Positions 1 through 8,903 of a stretch of 64,000 nt of DNA are shown in pieces. How positions within the stretch are numbered: the first letter of the stretch is position 1; each line of letters opens with the position of its first letter. Source of the stretch: Thalassomonas actiniarum. GTDB lineage: Bacteria > Pseudomonadota > Gammaproteobacteria > Enterobacterales > Alteromonadaceae. A model generated the notes under the pieces. It was not told where the DNA came from, made no database searches, and saw only the letters and a program-made list of their open reading frames with translations. The stretch covers positions 2,108,001-2,172,000 of the forward strand of contig NZ_CP059735.1 of assembly GCF_000948975.2 (NCBI RefSeq), read 5' to 3'. Made by a program: the position numbers and the translations under genes.

Positions 1-556
1 TTTTGATGATGTTGCCCGGGAAAAATATCATATGGTGGAAACCATTCACCATATCCATACCCCGGCAAATTCTTCCGGCATCGTCGACGGCGCCGCGGTT
101 GTGCTGATCGGCAGTGCTCAGGCAGGCGAAAAACATCGGCTGACGCCGAGGGCAAAAATTGTTGCCAGCGCCATTGTCGGCACAGATCCCACGATCATGC
201 TGGTGGGACCGGCCCCGGCGGCGCAAAAAGCCCTGGCCCTGGCCGGACTGACGGTGGACGACATCGATTTATTTGAAGTCAACGAAGCCTTTGCCTCTGT
301 GGTGATGCGCTTTCAACAGGAATTAAATGTGCCGGATGAAAAAGTTAATGTTAACGGCGGCGCTATCGCCATGGGACATCCGCTGGGGGCGACCGGGGCC
401 ATGATATTGGGGACTTTGCTTGATGAGCTTGAAGCCAGGCAGTTAAAGCGCGGCCTGGTGACTTTATGTATCGGCGGCGGCATGGGGATTGCCACTATCA
501 TAGAAAGAGTCGAAAGAGTAGAAGCGGCAGATGCTAGCAGGAAGCAGGGGTTATAA
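1..556 (+). CDS. Thiolase (acetyl-CoA acyltransferase), C-terminal part, cut by window start
   Basis: The reading frame is open from base 2, so the gene starts upstream of the window. It carries the C-terminal thiolase signatures: [16 protein letters not shown] (the conserved His-containing loop) and the CIGGGMG loop with the second catalytic cysteine near the end. Thiolases release acetyl-CoA from 3-ketoacyl-CoA, or condense two acetyl-CoA. The stop codon lies one base before the ATG of the following beta-oxidation gene, so the two are surely cotranscribed and probably translationally coupled. FadA-, FadI- or AtoB-type cannot be decided from the fragment. Confidence 0.93.
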   Translation, partial: FDDVAREKYHMVETIHHIHTPANSSGIVDGAAVVLIGSAQAGEKHRLTPRAKIVASAIVGTDPTIMLVGPAPAAQKALALAGLTVDDIDLFEVNEAFASVVMRFQQELNVPDEKVNVNGGAIAMGHPLGATGAMILGTLLDELEARQLKRGLVTLCIGGGMGIATIIERVERVEAADASRKQGL

Positions 557-557
557 G

Positions 558-2759
558 ATGACAAACATTAAATACCAAAAAGACAGCGATAATATTATTC
601 ACCTGATCCTGGACAGGGAAAATGCCTCAGCCAATTTAATGGATATGGCCTTTACCGAAGATTTGGCCGCCATCAGTGAGCGTTTACTGACGGAAATTGA
701 ATCATCGCCGGCGGTGAGCGGGGTGATTATCCGCTCCGCCAAGTCGAGCTTTTTTGCCGGTGGCGATCTTAAGATGCTTTCCGATGCTGGCCCTGGGCAG
801 GCAACAGATATTTTTGCCATGGTGGAGTCGTTAAAGGCGAGCATGCGTAAAATTGAAAGCTGCGGCAAACCCGTGGTGGGGTGTATCGGCGGCGCGGCCA
901 TGGGAGGCGGCTGGGAGCTGGCACTGGCCTGTCATCGCCGGCTTGCTGTTAATCTTGATAACATTAAGCTGGGATTGCCGGAAGTCACCTTAGGGTTGTT
1001 GCCCGGCGCCGGCGGCGTGACCCGTATGGTGCGCCTGCTTGGTTTGGAAAAAGCCATGCCTTATTTACTGCAGGGCAAGTTGTTTAATCCTGGCAAAGGC
1101 CGCGAACTTGGTTTGATTGATGATCTGGTCTCAAGTGAAGGAGATGTTGAGGCAAATTTAATCGAGCGCGCAAGCCAGTGGATTAAAGCCCGCCCGGATT
1201 TGAGTGGACCTGAAAGCGGCATCAATTGCCAGCCCTGGGATATCAAAGGTTATAAAATTCCCGGCGGTACCCCTAAAGATAAAAAGCTTGCCGCCACCCT
1301 GCCGGTAACACCTGCCATTGTCCGGCGCAGCACCCAGGGCACGCTACCGGCGCCGGAGCGGGTGCTGGCCACTATGGTGGAAGGGGCGCAGGTTGATTTT
1401 GACAGCGCCTGTCGCATTGAGTCCCGCTATTTTACCGAGCTGACCACGGGGCAAATTTCAAAAAACCTGATCAATACTTTCTGGTTCCAGCTTAATGAAA
1501 TCAAAGGCGGTACTAACCGTCCGAAAGATATCGGCAAAAAGAAACCGGGCAAAGTAGGGGTCCTGGGAGCCGGGATGATGGGGGCGGGCATTGCCTATAG
1601 CTGTGCCATTAAAGGTATCGGCGTGGTGCTTAAGGATGTCAGTTTAGCGCAGGCGGAACAGGGCAAGGACTACAGCCGTAAGCTGCTGGACAAACAAATT
1701 GCCCGCGGCCGTATGACGCCGGTCGAAGCACAAGCGATCCTGGCGCTAATCCAGCCGAGCCAGGATGCCGGGGATTTATCCGGCTGTGAATTTGTCATTG
1801 AAGCTGTTTATGAAGACCGCGAACTTAAGGCCCGGGTGACCGATGAATGCGAGCAGGTATTAGCAGAGGATGCCGTGTTTGCCTCTAATACTTCGACTTT
1901 ACCTATCACAGGTTTGGCGCAGGCATCCAGGCGGCCGGAGAACTTTATCGGCATGCACTTTTTCTCGCCGGTGGACAAGATGGCGCTGGTGGAGATCATC
2001 TGCGGCGAGCAAACCTCGGACAAGGCACTGGCCCTTTGTTATGACCTGAGTATTGCGCTTGGCAAAACGCCGATAGTGGTCAACGACAGCCGAGGTTTTT
2101 ATACTTCGCGGGTTTTTGCAACCTATGTCAAAGAAGGCATCGCCCTGCTTGAAGATGCCGCAGGGGCTTCCATTGAAAATGCCGCGTATTTAAGCGGTTT
2201 CCCGGTGGGGCCGCTAGCGGTAACCGATGAAGTAACCCTGACCCTGATTGATAAAATTGCGGTGCAAACCGAGAAAGACTTGTCAATGGCGGGTAAGCAG
2301 GCACAAATACATCCCGCCGATGCCATTTTAAAAACCATGCTGACACTTGGCCGCAGCGGCAAAGCCTCAGGGGCCGGTTTTTATGATTATGCCCTTCCCG
2401 AAGAAAAAGTTGAAAACAAAAAGGGCAAAAAACGCTTAAGCCCGGAGCTGGCGCAATTTAACCCGGACAATAACAGCATCCCGCTTGAAGATATTAAAGA
2501 CCGTTTGTTGTTTATTATGGCGCTGGAAACGGCGCGCTGTGTGGAAGAAGGGGTCTTGCGCTCAAGCGGCGACGGCAATATCGGCGCGGTATTTGGCATA
2601 GGTTATCCGAAATGGACCGGCGGCACCTTGCAGTTTATCAATCAATACGGCCTGGAGGCGTTTATCAGCCGGGCAGATGAACTTTGCCGTTTATACGGCA
2701 AGCGTTTTCAGGTGCCTGCTTCCCTGCGCGATATGCTCGCCACCGGGCAGCAGTTTTAA
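558..2759 (+). CDS. Bifunctional enoyl-CoA hydratase / 3-hydroxyacyl-CoA dehydrogenase (FadJ/FadB-like)
   Basis: 733 residues, the usual size of the bacterial beta-oxidation alpha subunit. The N-terminal crotonase domain shows AGGDL (~67-71), the oxyanion-hole segment GAAMGGGWELALA (~112-124) and GLPEVTLGLLPGAGG (~139-153) with the catalytic Glu. A Rossmann NAD site GVLGAGMMGAG lies at ~334-344, and the dehydrogenase His is in the IGMHFFSPV motif (~463-471). It hydrates trans-2-enoyl-CoA and oxidises the 3-hydroxyacyl-CoA to feed the upstream thiolase. An in-frame start exists at 531 inside the thiolase gene, but the ATG at 558 directly after the thiolase stop, with a purine-rich Shine-Dalgarno (SD), is preferred. 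Confidence 0.93.
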   Translation: MTNIKYQKDSDNIIHLILDRENASANLMDMAFTEDLAAISERLLTEIESSPAVSGVIIRSAKSSFFAGGDLKMLSDAGPGQATDIFAMVESLKASMRKIESCGKPVVGCIGGAAMGGGWELALACHRRLAVNLDNIKLGLPEVTLGLLPGAGGVTRMVRLLGLEKAMPYLLQGKLFNPGKGRELGLIDDLVSSEGDVEANLIERASQWIKARPDLSGPESGINCQPWDIKGYKIPGGTPKDKKLAATLPVTPAIVRRSTQGTLPAPERVLATMVEGAQVDFDSACRIESRYFTELTTGQISKNLINTFWFQLNEIKGGTNRPKDIGKKKPGKVGVLGAGMMGAGIAYSCAIKGIGVVLKDVSLAQAEQGKDYSRKLLDKQIARGRMTPVEAQAILALIQPSQDAGDLSGCEFVIEAVYEDRELKARVTDECEQVLAEDAVFASNTSTLPITGLAQASRRPENFIGMHFFSPVDKMALVEIICGEQTSDKALALCYDLSIALGKTPIVVNDSRGFYTSRVFATYVKEGIALLEDAAGASIENAAYLSGFPVGPLAVTDEVTLTLIDKIAVQTEKDLSMAGKQAQIHPADAILKTMLTLGRSGKASGAGFYDYALPEEKVENKKGKKRLSPELAQFNPDNNSIPLEDIKDRLLFIMALETARCVEEGVLRSSGDGNIGAVFGIGYPKWTGGTLQFINQYGLEAFISRADELCRLYGKRFQVPASLRDMLATGQQF

Positions 2760-2798
2760 TGGTTATGCTTTTATCTAAGTTAACAAGTGAGGTTAAAA

Positions 2799-3947
2799 AT
2801 GATTGAACTGGAGCAGGAACTGGCCATTTTTAAGCAAACCCTGGTGCGTTTTATCGATAAGGAAATAGCCCCTTTTTATCAAACCTGGGAGCAGCAGGGC
2901 ATTATTCCCAAGGCCTTGTATAAGAAGATGGCACAGGAAGGTTTGCTGTGCTGCGATTTACCCCAGGAGTACGGCGGTTTTGGCGTCGATATTCATTTTA
3001 ATATGCTGGTGGCGGAAGAAATTGCCAGCGCCGGTTTTATGTCTTTGGCGGCGAACCTGATCGTACATTCTGATATCGCCGCCCATTATCTGCTAAATAT
3101 CGGCAGCGAAGCGCAAAAGCATAAATACCTGGCAAAAATGGCCACCGGCGAGTGTATCGGCGCTATCTGTATGACGGAGCCGGGGGCGGGCAGTGACTTG
3201 CAGGGCATGAGAACCACGGCGAAAAAAGTTGCCGACGGCTGGAGCATCAGCGGCTCGAAAACCTTTATCACTAACGGTCAAAATGCTGCTTTGTATATTG
3301 TCGCGGCAAAAACCAATTTTGATGTGGCGGGCGCTAAAGGCATTACTTTGTTTTTGGTGGACGGCGACAAACCCGGTGTTGAGCGCGGACGTAACCTGGA
3401 TAAACTCGGCCAGCATGCCTCGGATACCTCTGAGTTGTTTTTCGATAATGTGATTGTCACAGAGCAGGATGTGCTGGGTAAGGTGGATCAGGGTTTTTTG
3501 GGCTTGATGCATGAATTACCCCGCGAGCGTCTGGCTTGTGCCTGCACCGCTGTCGGCCACGCCGAAGGGGCAATGGCGCTGGTACTTGAGCATATCAAGG
3601 TACGCGAGGCCTTTGGTGCGCCGCTGGCGAAAATTCAGGATATCCGGCAGAAAATCGCCGAGATGGCGACACAAATCGAGCTGCACCGCATTATGATCAG
3701 CCATTATAAACACTTGCTGACGGCGAAAACGCTCACCGGCGAGCAGGCGGCTATGGCCAAGTACAGCTGTACGGAGATGGAAGGCAAGGTGGTTGATATG
3801 GCGCTGCAAATGTTTGGCGGTTACGGATATATGAGCGAATATCCGATTTCGCGTTTTTATGCCGATGCCCGGGTACAGCGCATTTATGGCGGTACCAGTG
3901 AGATCATGAAAGAGATCATCGGTCATGGCGTCATTGGTAAGCTGTAA
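2799..3947 (+). CDS. Acyl-CoA dehydrogenase
   Basis: 382 residues, normal for the family. It catalyses FAD-dependent alpha,beta-dehydrogenation of an acyl-CoA, the first beta-oxidation step, passing electrons to ETF. Visible signatures are the flavin/substrate loop MTEPGAGSDLQGMRTTA (~130-146), ITNG (~165) and the C-terminal FAD/CoA segment with GGYGYMSEYP and RIYGGTSEIMKEIIG. The ATG at 2799 has AAGTGAGG about seven bases upstream and is preferred over a GTG at 2787. It is the third gene of the acyl-CoA degradation operon, 39 bases after the previous stop. Substrate chain length cannot be read from sequence. Confidence 0.92.
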   Translation: MIELEQELAIFKQTLVRFIDKEIAPFYQTWEQQGIIPKALYKKMAQEGLLCCDLPQEYGGFGVDIHFNMLVAEEIASAGFMSLAANLIVHSDIAAHYLLNIGSEAQKHKYLAKMATGECIGAICMTEPGAGSDLQGMRTTAKKVADGWSISGSKTFITNGQNAALYIVAAKTNFDVAGAKGITLFLVDGDKPGVERGRNLDKLGQHASDTSELFFDNVIVTEQDVLGKVDQGFLGLMHELPRERLACACTAVGHAEGAMALVLEHIKVREAFGAPLAKIQDIRQKIAEMATQIELHRIMISHYKHLLTAKTLTGEQAAMAKYSCTEMEGKVVDMALQMFGGYGYMSEYPISRFYADARVQRIYGGTSEIMKEIIGHGVIGKL

Positions 3948-4169
3948 TCCCCGGTTTTTGTGATGTGCCGGGTTTAACTGGATGTTAAGTTAAGCGGTTG
4001 CCGCTCAGCATCCTGGTGTTTATCCTTGCCGCTGATGTTCGCGGGATAAGTGCCAGGTCACGGGTTTCTTGTGTTTTGCCCTGCCATTGTTTATAGCTAT
4101 TATTACCCAACAGGTGTTCCTTATCCGGATACCTGGCCCGTTGATTTAATAAGTTAAGCTTTTACCCTG

Positions 4170-5015
4170 TTGAAAATAAATGTTTTTGTAGAAAATAAAA
4201 GGAACATTAAAAAAGGGAAGAGGCGGACAACAAGCGTGCCTGCGCCTTTTTTACTCGCCTTGTTTATGTGTTTATTTTCTTTCACTACACCTTGTCTGGC
4301 TGCCCGGGACAATAAGGTTTCTGTGATTTTACCTTTTGCCGATAATGATCATCCGCCCCACTATTTAGTCAATGACCAGGGAGAAATTACCGGCGGCATA
4401 GAAGCGGATATACTCAAAGCCGTTTTTTCAGACATGGCAGTGGAATTTTCCTATATACAGCTGAAAAGAGCCGCTATTTTATTGCAGCAGGAGCGCTATC
4501 ACTGCATTTCTCCTACGCCTGAGGAATTAAGGGGGCAAGCGGGCTATTATGAGTCCCGGGAGTTTCTTTCCATTTATTACAACAGGGTGATGGTGCTGGC
4601 GTCCTCGCCGTTCTCCGTGAATTCGCTGGCAAGCCTGCATGATAAACGTTTGCTTGCCTTTCTTGGCGCGTCTAAGTATTTAGGGGATGACTATGCCGAT
4701 TTGGTGAAAAGGAACAGCCGGCAATACCGGGAATTTACGCATTTGAGCATGGCTATCCCTATGCTGTTTTTAAAGCGTGTCGATGCCCTGGTGATGGACA
4801 AAAATGTTTTTATGTATCACGCCAATAAGCAAGAATATGATGTTTTCCACGGTAAGGATAAGGTGCTGTTTTATGATTTTTTCCCGCCGAGCCGCTTTAC
4901 CCTTATGTGTAAAAACAAAGCGTTAATCGATGATTTTGATGCCAGTATGAAAAAACTACGCTTAAGCGGCGAACTGAGCAAGATTATCGAGCGAAATGTG
5001 AATGCTCGCCGATAG
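4170..5015 (+). CDS. Periplasmic solute-binding protein-like (SBP_bac_3 type), copy 1
   Basis: 281 residues from a TTG start, with a hydrophobic export signal ending near PCLAA and then a family-3 solute-binding-like body beginning VSVILPF. No permease or ATPase gene adjoins, so a sensing or orphan role is as likely as amino-acid uptake. The start is uncertain: a GTG at 4236 preceded by AGGCGG would give a shorter protein that still has a hydrophobic leader. It is clearly paralogous to the next gene: both share PPHYxxxDxGExxGGIExDIL, the YDCISP/YHCISP-type motif, ASxYLGxxxA and TLMCKNKALID. Tandem duplication is evident. Confidence 0.7.
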   Translation: MKINVFVENKRNIKKGKRRTTSVPAPFLLALFMCLFSFTTPCLAARDNKVSVILPFADNDHPPHYLVNDQGEITGGIEADILKAVFSDMAVEFSYIQLKRAAILLQQERYHCISPTPEELRGQAGYYESREFLSIYYNRVMVLASSPFSVNSLASLHDKRLLAFLGASKYLGDDYADLVKRNSRQYREFTHLSMAIPMLFLKRVDALVMDKNVFMYHANKQEYDVFHGKDKVLFYDFFPPSRFTLMCKNKALIDDFDASMKKLRLSGELSKIIERNVNARR

Positions 5016-5146
5016 CGGCAGCCGGGTTGTGTTGTTATTGCCTGTAGGGATAGCAAGGGGTGGATAAGCGGGGAGGTTAAACGTGATATTTTTGTCCATC
5101 AATTGCCTGGTGGTTGTGATGTCAGTGGTGAGCAAAGGGGACTGAG

Positions 5147-5920
5147 ATGATAAAAGCGGCTGTGGTTTTATTGGTGTTATCGTTAAATGGCTATGGCTTT
5201 GCCGAGCCGCTTGCACAAGTGTCGCTGATTTTGCCCTTTTCAAAAAATAATCCGCCGCATTATTTTGCAAGCGATGAAGGTGAATTAAAAGGCGGCATTG
5301 AACCGGATATTTTATGGAAAATCTTCACCGGTATGAAGGTGGAAATGGTTTATTACCAGCTAAACAGGGCAAGCATTTTATTTAAATCGCAGCAGGAGTA
5401 TGACTGTATTTCCCCGGCCCCGGCGCAGTTGAGGGGCAAGGCAGGCTTTTATGAATCTAAAGAAATATTTTCCAGCTATTATAATCGCGCTATTGTCCTG
5501 GCATCGGCGAAGCTGCCGGTCACTTCCTTGATGAGTTTACAGGGCAAGGAGATCCGTGCCTTTCCCGGCGCATCTGAATATTTAGGGGAAGAATTTGCTG
5601 AGCTGGTAAAAAATAACAAACAGCATTACCGGGAGCTGAGTCATCTTATTTTCACTATTCCAATGCTTTTTTATAAACGTTTTGATGTGCTTATTATGGA
5701 TGAACAGGTATTCAGGTACCATGCAAGCCAGCTCAAGTATGACTTTCTCAAGGGAGAGAATAAAGTTGTCTTTCATCATCTTTTACCGGTCACCCATTAT
5801 ACCCTGATGTGTAAAAATAAGGCGTTAATAGACATGTTTGACTCAAGGATGAAAAAGCTGCGTGAAAGCGGTGAACTCGATACTATTATTCGCAATAATA
5901 TCAATAGGCAAACTCATTGA
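5147..5920 (+). CDS. Periplasmic solute-binding protein-like (SBP_bac_3 type), copy 2
   Basis: 257 residues with a short signal peptide (MIKAAVVLLVLSLNGYGFA) and a body that parallels the preceding gene almost end to end, including NPPHYFASDEGELKGGIEPD, REYDCISP-like QEYDCISP and LMCKNKALIDMFD. The ATG has GGGGACTGAG just upstream. A small hairpin with a T-rich tail follows the stop. The pair arose by local duplication; differing ligand-pocket residues would be expected if they divided substrates. No transporter partners are adjacent, so function beyond periplasmic ligand binding is not shown. Confidence 0.72.
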   Translation: MIKAAVVLLVLSLNGYGFAEPLAQVSLILPFSKNNPPHYFASDEGELKGGIEPDILWKIFTGMKVEMVYYQLNRASILFKSQQEYDCISPAPAQLRGKAGFYESKEIFSSYYNRAIVLASAKLPVTSLMSLQGKEIRAFPGASEYLGEEFAELVKNNKQHYRELSHLIFTIPMLFYKRFDVLIMDEQVFRYHASQLKYDFLKGENKVVFHHLLPVTHYTLMCKNKALIDMFDSRMKKLRESGELDTIIRNNINRQTH

Positions 5921-5942
5921 GCCCGGCTCAGGTTGAGGCAAG

Positions 5943-5967
5943 AAACAGCATTTTGCTGTTATTGTTA
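5943..5967 (+). terminator. Small hairpin terminator after the tandem binding-protein genes
   Basis: AACAGCA-TTT-TGCTGTT followed by a T-rich stretch just after the stop at 5920. The stem is short but the position is right for an intrinsic terminator. Confidence 0.5.
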
Positions 5968-5976
5968 TTGACAAGA

Positions 5977-6017
5977 AAGAGCAAAGCTAAACCTGAGTGA
6001 GGTCCGGCTTTGCTCTT
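5977..6017. terminator. Inverted repeat between convergent genes
   Basis: AAGAGCAAAGC and its exact complement GCTTTGCTCTT, 11 bp stem, 19-base loop, between the stop at 5920 (+) and the nitric oxide reductase stop at 6065 (-). Likely a bidirectional terminator. Confidence 0.6.
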
Positions 6018-6064
6018 GGGGCATTTTATATCAAGGGTGTGGGGTTATACCCTCCGCCTTAAGG

Positions 6065-8335
6065 TTATTCCCGGTTGAGTGTTAGTTCTGCTGCTGCTTT
6101 TTGCGGTAAAAAGCTTCTCAGGGCATTGAGCATAAACAGGATAATAAAGCCGCCGCCACCGGCAAAGACGACATCGCCGGGTAAGCGCCACCACACCAGG
6201 CTTTCTACCGCAGCGCTGTGGATGATTTCAGGGGAGCGTGCATACCAGTAACCTTGCTCCATCACCGCATTAAACTGGATCACCCCTACCGGCAACAGCG
6301 ACATAAAGGCCATCATTGCCAAACCCAGGTTTAAGGTCCAGAAGGCGTATTTGAGCAGTTTATCGTTCCAGTAATGTTCAGCAACCATAGGGCGGACGCA
6401 GAACAGGATCAAGCCTATTCCCAGCATGCCGTAGACCCCCATAAAGGCGGTATGGGCGTGTAAGGCGGTGATGTTTAGCCCCTGGATATAATATAGCGAG
6501 ATCGGCGGGTTGATTAAGAAGCCAAAGACACCGGCCCCCACCAGGTTCCAGAAGGAGCAGGCAACGAAGAACATAATGGCCCATTTATAACGTGTCATCC
6601 AGGGGGATGCCTGGCCGAGTTTGTAACTCTCGAACGCTTCGAAACCTATCAGCGCCAGCGGCACCACTTCCAGGGCGGAGAAAGAGGCGCCCCAGGCGAT
6701 AACCGAGGTCGGCGTACCGCCAAAATATAAATGGTGCAGGGTGCCGATAATGCCGCCGGTGAGGAAAATGACCGTGGTAAAGAGTACCGTGGTATTGGCG
6801 GATTTTGCCCGTATCAGGCCAAGGCGGACAAATAATAATGACACCACGGCGGCGGCAAAGGTTTCAAAGAAGCCTTCCACCCACAGGTGTACTACCCACC
6901 AGCGCCAGTATTCGGCGATGGCGAGATGGGTATGTTTGCCCATCATCAAGCCAACGCCGTAGAACAGGCCGATGGCGATGGAAGATAAAAACAGTACCAT
7001 GACCACAGGCCTGTGTTCGTGCTGATGGCTCAGGGCGGGTAAGATGGCGCGGGTGATCAGGGCAAGCCAGATCAGCAAACCTGCCAGCAATAAGATTTGC
7101 CAGATACGGCCGAGATCGACGAACTCATAACCCTGATGGCCGAACCAGTAACTGGTGTCTAAGTCCCAGATTTGCTGCGCCGCATACCATTCGCCGAACA
7201 TGGAGCCTAAAACCACCACCAGCAGGGCGACCCAGAGCACATTGACGCCGAGTTTCTGAAATTTCGGCTCGTGGTTGGACAGTGCGGGGGCAATAAACAA
7301 GCCGGTGCCGAGCCAGGCGGTGGCTATCCAGAATACCGCCAGCTGGGTGTGCCAGGTGCGGGTCACGGCATAGGGCAGGATTTCTGCCAGCGGGTAGCCG
7401 TAAAATTCCTGGCCTTCCACTGCGTAGTGGGCGGTAATGCCGCCGAGGGTGATTTGCAGTAGAAACAAACCGATAGCGGTGAGGAAATATTTGAAGACCG
7501 CACGTTGCGACGGTTTGATGTCCAGGGATAACAGCGGGTCTGTTTTTGACGGTGTCGGCAGCGGCTCATGTTTTAAGCTGGCATGGTACCACACCAGGGC
7601 GCCGATGCCGGCGATCATCAAAATAATGGAGAACATCGACCAGCCGAGCAGATCGCCGTCCGGCTCGTTGGCGACCAGCGGCTCATAAGGCCAGTTACTG
7701 GTATAGCTGATGTCTTTGCCCGGACGCTCGGTGACCGTGGCCCAGGTGCTCCAGAAGAAAAAGGCGCTTAAGCGGTAGGCGCGTTGTTCATCCTTAAGCA
7801 CCCCTTCTTTTAACGCATATTGCTCGCGCAAGGCGGTAAATTGCGGGTTGGCGCTAAATAGGCCCTGGTAGTAGCGGCTCAGGGATAAAATCACCTGTGC
7901 CCTGTTGTCGGAGACGGTGATCTCACCGGTGGCGGGATTATAACGGTTAGTGCGGATATCCTGCTGTAACTGTGCCTGCAGATATTTTTGCTGCGGCACG
8001 GTTAGGTCATTATAGCTTTCGTTATAGACGGCTTTGGCCAAAAGCTCTAGTGAAGCCAGGGCTTCACGGTGCAGCCAGTCGGCATTCCAGTCGGGAGCGA
8101 GCAAACTGCCGTGGCCCCAGATAGAGCCGTTTTGGTGTCCTCCCATGGAGCGCCATACCAGTTGCCCCTGCTCGATATCTTCTTTGGTAAAGATGACCTT
8201 GCCGCTTTCGCTTTGGATCCGCTCTGGAATAGGGGGCGCTTCCTGGTAGATTTCACTGCCAAGGTAGAGCAGTACGCTAAAGGAGCAGATAAAGACGGCA
8301 AAGAGTGCTTGCCAAATGCGTTTAGTTGATTTCAT
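6065..8335 (-). CDS. norB: Quinol-dependent nitric oxide reductase (qNOR)
   Basis: 756 residues, the single-subunit length typical of qNOR, which fuses a NorC-like N-terminal periplasmic domain to the haem-copper oxidase-like NorB core. It reduces two NO to N2O using membrane quinol. The N-terminal part has a TM anchor, then ITKEDIEQGQ-type text (FTKEDIEQGQLVWRSMGGHQ) and GSIWGHGSLLAPDW. The core has many TM helices and the metal-ligand histidines in WHTQLAVFW, VHLWVEGFFE, LHHLYFGG and HAHTAFMGVYG. The start has AAAGGATAAAGC before ATG. No norC, norQ or norD adjoin, as expected for qNOR. Detoxification of NO is as likely as denitrification. Confidence 0.95.
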   Translation of the reverse strand: MKSTKRIWQALFAVFICSFSVLLYLGSEIYQEAPPIPERIQSESGKVIFTKEDIEQGQLVWRSMGGHQNGSIWGHGSLLAPDWNADWLHREALASLELLAKAVYNESYNDLTVPQQKYLQAQLQQDIRTNRYNPATGEITVSDNRAQVILSLSRYYQGLFSANPQFTALREQYALKEGVLKDEQRAYRLSAFFFWSTWATVTERPGKDISYTSNWPYEPLVANEPDGDLLGWSMFSIILMIAGIGALVWYHASLKHEPLPTPSKTDPLLSLDIKPSQRAVFKYFLTAIGLFLLQITLGGITAHYAVEGQEFYGYPLAEILPYAVTRTWHTQLAVFWIATAWLGTGLFIAPALSNHEPKFQKLGVNVLWVALLVVVLGSMFGEWYAAQQIWDLDTSYWFGHQGYEFVDLGRIWQILLLAGLLIWLALITRAILPALSHQHEHRPVVMVLFLSSIAIGLFYGVGLMMGKHTHLAIAEYWRWWVVHLWVEGFFETFAAAVVSLLFVRLGLIRAKSANTTVLFTTVIFLTGGIIGTLHHLYFGGTPTSVIAWGASFSALEVVPLALIGFEAFESYKLGQASPWMTRYKWAIMFFVACSFWNLVGAGVFGFLINPPISLYYIQGLNITALHAHTAFMGVYGMLGIGLILFCVRPMVAEHYWNDKLLKYAFWTLNLGLAMMAFMSLLPVGVIQFNAVMEQGYWYARSPEIIHSAAVESLVWWRLPGDVVFAGGGGFIILFMLNALRSFLPQKAAAELTLNRE

Positions 8336-8364
8336 GCTTTATCCTTTTTTAAGTTGTCCATATG

Positions 8365-8378
8365 ACATTTAAAAGTGT
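8365..8378. promoter_or_regulatory. Imperfect inverted repeat upstream of qNOR, possible NO-responsive operator
   Basis: ACATTTAAAAGTGT lies 30-43 bases upstream of the norB ATG and matches its own reverse complement at 10 of 14 positions. The ATTTAAAA centre recalls NsrR-type operators, which commonly control NO-detoxifying genes. The assignment is weak. Confidence 0.3.
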
Positions 8379-8419
8379 GTGGTTGTAAATTTGATGCTGT
8401 CCAAAAGACACTCTTTCGT

Positions 8420-8596
8420 TTATACCAGCTGTAAAACTCCCATGGCGGCATAACCGTCAAGGCAGTGTTCGCCGTTGCCTGCTGTTTCGCTTTTACTCAG
8501 TTGTTTTTCTTTAAGTGTTTGATTTGTCATGTTTAGTTTGTGTGTTTTTCTCTGGAGACTTGTTTTTAATAATGTCATTAATACCTTGATTTTCAT
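8420..8596 (-). CDS. Possible small protein upstream of qNOR
   Basis: 58 codons from an ATG preceded by AGGTGG at eight-base spacing, a better ribosome site than many long genes here have. The product begins MKIKVLMTLLKTSLQ and ends AAMGVLQLV, with one Cys (EHCLDGYAA). The same strand as norB and an 84-base gap allow cotranscription. No family is recognised. It could be a leader peptide, a small regulatory protein or a chance frame. Confidence 0.35.
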   Translation of the reverse strand: MKIKVLMTLLKTSLQRKTHKLNMTNQTLKEKQLSKSETAGNGEHCLDGYAAMGVLQLV

Positions 8597-8608
8597 GATA
8601 GTTCCCAC

Positions 8609-8903
8609 CTGTGATAGCGATTAATCGTTTACTTTAAACTTGCTGTTAATCCGGGTATTGCACAGGCTGTACCAGAAAAGGAGCGGGAGAAGATGCTGAT
8701 AAAAAAAGACAAGTTAATTAATGGCTTATGGGGGGCCACATTGAAGTAACTCGGGTTTATTGAAAAACATACCGACTTAGCAGCAGTTAACCGTTATTTT
8801 TTCCTATTAATGGTTTGGCTAAAACGTTATGGCATAAAGCTTGATATCGCTAAGGGTAATTGAAGTTGGCGCTTAAAGGCCGCCAGAAGTACTTGGAGTT
8901 GTT
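8609..8903. other. Intergenic gap between qNOR region and chemoreceptor
   Basis: About 295 bases between divergent genes, AT-rich, without a convincing open frame. It must carry the promoters of both directions, but no clear operator beyond the repeat at 8365-8378 was seen. Confidence 0.4.

Noticed and set aside
5943-6017. Small RNA between convergent genes
   Set aside because: The two hairpins are adequately explained as terminators for the flanking genes.
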